From an uncultured Frankiales bacterium (GTDB taxonomy: Bacteria; Actinomycetota; Actinomycetes; Mycobacteriales; SCTD01): a DNA stretch of 10,020 nucleotides. The notes beneath the pieces were generated by a model that searched no databases, was not told where the DNA came from, and worked only from the letters and a program-made list of their open reading frames with translations. Below are positions 5,963 through 10,020 of the stretch, piece by piece; the stretch's first letter is position 1; the number at the start of each line of letters is the position of its first letter. The position numbers and the translations under genes are program-made. The stretch lies in NCBI GenBank assembly GCA_946479905.1, contig CAMLIA010000161.1, forward strand, positions 1-10,020. The letters are read 5' to 3'.

Positions 5963-8160
5963 AGCGCCCCTCGCCGGGTACGACGTGCTTCCTCGCCCCA
6001 GAGCAGGCCGAGCGACTGCGTACCGCCCGACGACGTCGGTGCCGGTGCGACCCGGGCGACGCGCGTGCCGGGCGGCGCGATGGTGCCGTCGCTGCGGACC
6101 ACCGGCAGCCCACGCGGGAGCGCACCCGCCTTCAGGTCGCTCTTCGCGCCCTCGAGCCCGTAGATGGCGTCCCAGATCTTGCGGGCGATCGGCGCGGACG
6201 TCGACCCACCGGTGCCACCCTCGGTCACCATGACGACGGTGGCGTAGCGCGGGTGGACCACCGGCGCGAACGACGCGAACCACGCCGTCGGGGCCTTGCG
6301 GTTCTGGTCGACCTCGGCCGTGCCGGTCTTGCCACCGACGTCGACCTGACCGAACGGGAAGCCGGCGAACGAGCCCTTGGCCGTGCCGGGCGGCTTCGTG
6401 ACGCCACCGAGCGCGCTCTGGATGTAGGCCCGCACGTTCGCCGGGACGTCGAGGTGACCCGCCACCTTCGGCGGCAGCTCCTTGCTGGTCTGCCCGTCCA
6501 CCGAGATGAAGCCCTTGGCGAGCTGCGGGGTGTAGAGCGTCCCGCCGTTCACGAGCGCCGCGTAGGCCATCACCAGCTGCAGCGGGGTGACCAGCACGTC
6601 ACCCTGACCGATGGCGAAGTTCATCGCGTCGCCGCCGTTGAGCAGGTTGCCGTCGGCGCAGAACTCCTCGTCCAGCTTCTGGATCGGGTCGGTCTTGGGT
6701 CGCCGCTTCGCACCCGCGCAGTAGTCCTTGCGGTACTTCACCCAGTAGCGCTGCTTGTAGGCCCGGTCCGTGATGAGCCCCGACCGCTCGTCGGGCAGGT
6801 CGATGCCGGTCTTGCGGCCGAACCCGAAGACCCGCGCCTCCTTCGGGAAGTACTCCTTCGGGTGGCCGTTGCCCTTGCGCCCGCCGTCCTTCTTCCACTG
6901 GTCGAGCGCGAGCTGGTAGTAGACCGTGTCGCAGGACCGGATGAGGGTCTCGCGGAAGTTCAGCGAGCCGAACGACTCGCCCTCGAAGTTCCGCTTGCCG
7001 AGGTAGCTGGACGGACACGAGTAGTAGCGGTCCAGCCCGTAGCCCGCCCTCACCGCTGCGGCCGTGGACACGATCTTGAAGGTCGAGCCGGGCGCGAACG
7101 TCCCCTGCACCACGTTGCTCGTGAGCGGGTGCCCGACCCCGTGCAGCAGCGCCTGGTAGGCGGAGTTCGAGATCCCGCCGACGAACGCGGTCGGGTCGTA
7201 CGTCGGGTAGCTGGCCATCGCGACGACCCGGCCGGTGCCGACCTCGACCGTCACAGCCGCACCGGAGGGGGCGGTGAAGTTGCGGTTGCGGCCCTTGTCG
7301 TAGCGGCTGCGCGCGTCCTTGATCCCCGCGGCCAGCGCCTTCTCGGCAGCCTGCTGCACGCCGGCGTCGATCGACAGCACGAGGTTGTCGCCCGCGACGG
7401 CCGGGGTCTCGCCCTGGGTGCCGACCGGGTTGCCGTCCTTGTCCACCCTCAGCTGCTGGATGCCGTCCTTGCCGCGCAGCTGGTGGTCGTACACGGCCTC
7501 GACGCCGGTCCGGCCGAGCTGGGAGCCGGGCGCGAGGTCCTTGTACTCCGGGTGCTGCTTGATGTCGTCGGCCGTGATGGGCCCGAGGTAGCCGAGGGCG
7601 TGGGCGGCCAGCGTCTTGTAGGGGTACTGCCGGACCGCTTCGTACTGCGCGGTGATGCCAGGGAACAGCTCCTGGTGCTCGGCGATCATGAGCACCCGGT
7701 GGATCTCGACGAGGTTGTCCGAGCTGTAGGACTTGATGGGCACCGGCTGGTAGGGCGAGCCCTTCCAGCAGCCGTCGATCGCCTTGACCCGCTTGCCGTT
7801 GGGCAGCGTGTAGATGCACGGCGTGATCTGCCGGTTGATGTCGGCGACCGACAGCCCGACGATGCGGGACAGCCGCGCCAGCTCGTCGGCGCCCTTGTGC
7901 TTGGTGCGCATGACGATCGCGCGGTTGACGCTGACCACCAGGGCGATCCGGTTCGTCACGAGCGCCACGCCGTTGGCGTCGAGGATCTGCCCGCGGGTCG
8001 CGGTCGTGACGATGTCCCGCACCCGGTTCTGGCTGGCGGCCTTGCTGTAGCTGGAGCCCTCGGCGATCTGCAGGTAGGTCAGCCGGCCGAGCAGCGTCAG
8101 CAGGATCGACACGACCACGACCCGCAGCACCACGATGCGGAGCCGGGAGCGGTCAGGCAC
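5959..8160 (-). CDS. mrdA: Penicillin-binding protein 2, class B transpeptidase
   Basis: A 733-residue bitopic membrane protein that cross-links peptidoglycan during cell elongation as partner of RodA. One transmembrane anchor spans about residues 9-31. The PBP dimerisation domain (about 50-250) includes RGQILDANG, SQLGRTGVEAVYD and DKDGNPVG. The transpeptidase domain (about 265-670) has the three active-site motifs: APGSTFK (Ser359, Lys362), SCD (Ser409, Asp411) and KTGTAE (Lys611). SxD instead of SxN is normal in PBP2. All six cysteines (115, 131, 382, 410, 481, 501) are extracytoplasmic and may form disulfides. A lysine/arginine-rich insert lies around 470-505 and a low-complexity tail follows residue 675. 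The start is GTG at 8160, 21 nt after mreD, with AAGGA about 11 nt upstream; the protein start MPDRSRLR followed directly by the anchor fits the family. Confidence 0.96.
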   Translation of the reverse strand: MPDRSRLRIVVLRVVVVSILLTLLGRLTYLQIAEGSSYSKAASQNRVRDIVTTATRGQILDANGVALVTNRIALVVSVNRAIVMRTKHKGADELARLSRIVGLSVADINRQITPCIYTLPNGKRVKAIDGCWKGSPYQPVPIKSYSSDNLVEIHRVLMIAEHQELFPGITAQYEAVRQYPYKTLAAHALGYLGPITADDIKQHPEYKDLAPGSQLGRTGVEAVYDHQLRGKDGIQQLRVDKDGNPVGTQGETPAVAGDNLVLSIDAGVQQAAEKALAAGIKDARSRYDKGRNRNFTAPSGAAVTVEVGTGRVVAMASYPTYDPTAFVGGISNSAYQALLHGVGHPLTSNVVQGTFAPGSTFKIVSTAAAVRAGYGLDRYYSCPSSYLGKRNFEGESFGSLNFRETLIRSCDTVYYQLALDQWKKDGGRKGNGHPKEYFPKEARVFGFGRKTGIDLPDERSGLITDRAYKQRYWVKYRKDYCAGAKRRPKTDPIQKLDEEFCADGNLLNGGDAMNFAIGQGDVLVTPLQLVMAYAALVNGGTLYTPQLAKGFISVDGQTSKELPPKVAGHLDVPANVRAYIQSALGGVTKPPGTAKGSFAGFPFGQVDVGGKTGTAEVDQNRKAPTAWFASFAPVVHPRYATVVMVTEGGTGGSTSAPIARKIWDAIYGLEGAKSDLKAGALPRGLPVVRSDGTIAPPGTRVARVAPAPTSSGGTQSLGLLWGEEARRTRRGAL

Positions 8161-8181
8161 GAGGAGAGCTGTCCTTCTGGG

Positions 8182-8691
8182 CTAGAGGCGGCGCAGCGGG
8201 TCGACGTCGAGCCGGCGCACGAGCCCGGTCACGAGGGGAACGACGAAGGGCGTCAGGACCACATCGTAAGGGACCGAGCTGATCGCAGCGCGGGCCACGG
8301 TGTGCCACATGATGCGGTGGTCGCCGAGCAGCACGCCCTCGAACGAGAAGGCACCGAGCGACACCAGCCCGCCCAGCGCGACCGCCGCGAACGGGTGCAG
8401 CGTGGACCGGTCGGTGTCGTCCTGCAGGCTGCCGGTGACGTACCCCGCCAGGGCGTAGGCCAGCGCCAACCGGCCCATCTCGTGGGCCGAGAAGCAGTCC
8501 GCGAGCAGGCCCGCGCTGAACCCCGTGACGGTCCCCGACAGCGGCCCCTCGGCGAGCCCGAAGGCCAGCACGAGGACCAGCAGCAGGTCCGGGGCGGCGC
8601 CGGGCAGCGGCAGCCGGGCGACCACGCAGATCTGGAGCAGCAGCGCGGTGACGACGCTGGCCGCGCCGAGCAGGAACCGCTGGGAGGTCAC
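8182..8691 (-). CDS. mreD: Rod shape-determining protein MreD
   Basis: A 169-residue integral membrane protein of the MreD family, a subunit of the elongasome linking MreC with PBP2/RodA. Five or so hydrophobic segments are visible, with the family features PDLLLVLVLAFGL (34-46), GFSAGLLADCFSAHEMGRLA (57-76) and PYDVVLTPFVVPLV (141-154). The GTG at 8691 overlaps the mreC TGA (GTGA); the open frame continues far upstream but there it is mreC read out of frame. No good Shine-Dalgarno is present, consistent with coupled translation. The protein ends in a short basic cytoplasmic tail (RRLDVDPLRRL). Confidence 0.93.
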   Translation of the reverse strand: MTSQRFLLGAASVVTALLLQICVVARLPLPGAAPDLLLVLVLAFGLAEGPLSGTVTGFSAGLLADCFSAHEMGRLALAYALAGYVTGSLQDDTDRSTLHPFAAVALGGLVSLGAFSFEGVLLGDHRIMWHTVARAAISSVPYDVVLTPFVVPLVTGLVRRLDVDPLRRL

Positions 8692-9668
8692 GGCGTGGCG
8701 GTGGGGCTGGGGGTGGCCGAGGGCGTCACCGTGACCGTGGGGGTCGGCCGCGGCGTGGGGCTCGGCGGGACGGGGCCGTGCGGCTCCGCGGCCGGGCAGG
8801 GCGACGACGTCGGGCTGGGCCCGGGTGCGTGCGGCAGGAACGGCGCCCGCGGTGCGGTCCGGTCCTTCTGGACGATGACGCCGACCTCGCCGAGGTGGGT
8901 CACGTCGACGAAGGGGACCAGCGTCGCCGTACGCGTCCCGTTGGTGTCCCGCCTGTTCTCCGTCACCGTCCCGATCGGGACGCCGGGGGCGTAGGTGTCG
9001 CTGCCGATCGTGAGCACGACGGTGTTCTTCTTCAGCTGGGTGAGCCCCTGGAAGGTGAACACGAGCGAGCCGGAGCCCTGGCCTGCGGCGATGCCAAAGG
9101 TGTCGAGGCCGACCAGCGTGCCGCCGACCTGGAGCTTGGGGTCGTTGAGGAGCAGCACCACGCTCGTGCTGCGGCTGACCGTGAGCGTCCGGCCCACGAG
9201 CCCGTAGCCGGTCACGACCGTCTGGTTCGGCTTGATCCCGTCGATCGAGCCCACGTCGAGGGTGGCGGTCCACTCGAACTCCGAGGACGTCCCGACCGAC
9301 ACCACGTGCGCAGGCACCAGCGGGTAGTTCGTGAAGTCGGTGAAGCCCTGGAGCGCGAGCATCTGGTCGTACCTGCACTGCAGCCCGGCCTGCGCCGCGA
9401 GAGCGCCCTTCAGCCGGTCGTTCTCCTTCTTCAGCTTGCGGTTGTCGCTCTGGTACGACCCGAGGCGCGGCAACCCGCCGAGCGCGCTGCCCACGCTGCT
9501 GGCGGCCCCGCCGACGGCGCTCTGCACCGGGCCGAAGACGGTGTCGATCCCGCGCCGGAGCGCGGCGAGCGGACCGCTCTGCGCGGAGTTGTAGTCGAGC
9601 GCCGTGAGCGTGAAGGCCGTGAGGAGCAGGAGGACAAGCGTGAGCCGTGTCCTGCGCGATCCCCGCAA
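8688..9668 (-). CDS. mreC: Rod shape-determining protein MreC
   Basis: A 326-residue bitopic protein of the elongasome. A basic N-terminus (MRGSRRTR) precedes one transmembrane helix (about 9-24). Residues about 72-95 (SYQSDNRKLKKENDRLKGAL) form the coiled coil used for dimerisation. The beta-barrel domain of MreC covers about 118-268 (PAHVVSVGTSSEFEW, LDVGSIDGIKPNQTV, GLVGRTLTVSRSTS, LLLNDPKLQVGG, VPIGTVTE). Residues 271-326 are an extracytoplasmic Pro/Thr/Ser-rich tail, not part of the conserved domain. The start is TTG at 9668: the mreB TAG is in the same frame two codons earlier, and no ATG or GTG occurs before the membrane helix. No Shine-Dalgarno is apparent; reinitiation after mreB is likely. 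Confidence 0.94.
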   Translation of the reverse strand: MRGSRRTRLTLVLLLLTAFTLTALDYNSAQSGPLAALRRGIDTVFGPVQSAVGGAASSVGSALGGLPRLGSYQSDNRKLKKENDRLKGALAAQAGLQCRYDQMLALQGFTDFTNYPLVPAHVVSVGTSSEFEWTATLDVGSIDGIKPNQTVVTGYGLVGRTLTVSRSTSVVLLLNDPKLQVGGTLVGLDTFGIAAGQGSGSLVFTFQGLTQLKKNTVVLTIGSDTYAPGVPIGTVTENRRDTNGTRTATLVPFVDVTHLGEVGVIVQKDRTAPRAPFLPHAPGPSPTSSPCPAAEPHGPVPPSPTPRPTPTVTVTPSATPSPTATP

Positions 9669-9671
9669 GGA

Positions 9672-10020
9672 CTAGTGGCGGGGCTCGGAGATGAGGACCT
9701 GCTGGAGGGCCTCGAACTCCTCGACGCACTTGCCGGACCCGACGGCGACCGAGTGCAGCGGGTTGTCGGTGATGTGGACCGGCATGCCCGTCTCGTGCTT
9801 GAGGCGCTCGTCGAGGCCACGGAGCAGGGCGCCGCCACCGGTGAGCACGATGCCGCGGTCCATGACGTCACCGGAGAGCTCCGGCGGGCACTTGTCGAGG
9901 GTGTTCTTGACCGCGTCGACGATCGCGTTGACGGGCTCCTCGATGGCCTTCCGGATCTCCTCGGCGCTGACGACGATCGTCTTCGGCAGACCGCTGACCA
10001 GGTCGCGGCCGCGGATCTCG
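9672..10020 (-). CDS. mreB: Rod shape-determining protein MreB, C-terminal part (truncated by window edge)
   Basis: The C-terminal 115 residues of MreB, the bacterial actin that forms membrane-attached filaments guiding elongation. The adenosine-binding actin motif GIVLTGGGALLRGLDERL is present, followed by HITDNPLHSVAVGSGKCVEE, which is close to MreB across bacteria. The upstream part reads EIRKAIEEPVNAIVDAVKNT, the interdomain helix region. The phosphate-binding motifs and start lie outside the window. The gene ends with TAG, and only 3 nt separate it from the mreC start codon. It heads the visible part of the operon. Confidence 0.96.
   Translation of the reverse strand, partial: EIRGRDLVSGLPKTIVVSAEEIRKAIEEPVNAIVDAVKNTLDKCPPELSGDVMDRGIVLTGGGALLRGLDERLKHETGMPVHITDNPLHSVAVGSGKCVEEFEALQQVLISEPRH

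Noticed and set aside
4754..6283. Longer RodA starting upstream of 5962
   Set aside because: The extension is mrdA read in another frame; the GTG at 5962 overlaps the mrdA stop and has a good Shine-Dalgarno.
5959..8160. Degenerate active site in PBP2 (SCD instead of SxN)
   Set aside because: SxD is a normal form of the second motif in PBP2-type enzymes, and SxxK and KTG are intact.
6253..8994. A 913-codon plus-strand open frame antisense to mrdA, mreD and mreC
   Set aside because: Its protein is rich in R, G, A, V, H and D without domains, and it mirrors three well-recognised genes; it is an antisense shadow of high-GC codon use.

Overview
The window is a high-GC bacterial chromosome segment, by gene content and order from an actinobacterium (Actinomycetota). 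Every gene I can support lies on the minus strand. They are tightly packed, with 1-4 nt stop/start overlaps and GTG/TTG starts. There are no RNA genes, mobile elements or CRISPR arrays. Genus cannot be fixed from the sequence; a rod-shaped or filamentous cell is suggested by the complete elongasome cluster. Long plus-strand reading frames are antisense shadows caused by GC-rich third codon positions.

Reading in the direction of transcription (right to left): 10020-4754 is the cell-elongation operon mreB (3' part only), mreC, mreD, mrdA (class B PBP2) and rodA. MreB organises the machine on the cytoplasmic side, MreC/MreD link it through the membrane, RodA polymerises glycan strands and PBP2 cross-links them. 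The operon appears to end at a strong hairpin at 4715-4743, about 10 nt after the rodA stop.

The 197-bp gap 4557-4753 holds that hairpin, a 14-bp perfect inverted repeat, two direct repeat copies, seven GATC sites and a -10-like hexamer placed exactly for a leaderless transcript. This is the least ordinary non-coding DNA in the window.

4556-1247 is a second unit of three genes joined by TGATG overlaps: a TIGR03960-type B12-binding radical SAM protein, a HAD-family hydrolase, and the radical-SAM-linked protein TIGR03936 (DUF2344). The radical SAM/TIGR03936 pair is widespread but, to my knowledge, without an established substrate; the HAD gene between them is a possible third partner.

After a 93-nt gap with two small hairpins, 1153-1 encodes the N-terminal 384 residues of ribonuclease E/G (rne). 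It has a long, disordered extension with alternating lysine/arginine-rich and acidic blocks and reaches only the start of the S1 domain before the window ends.
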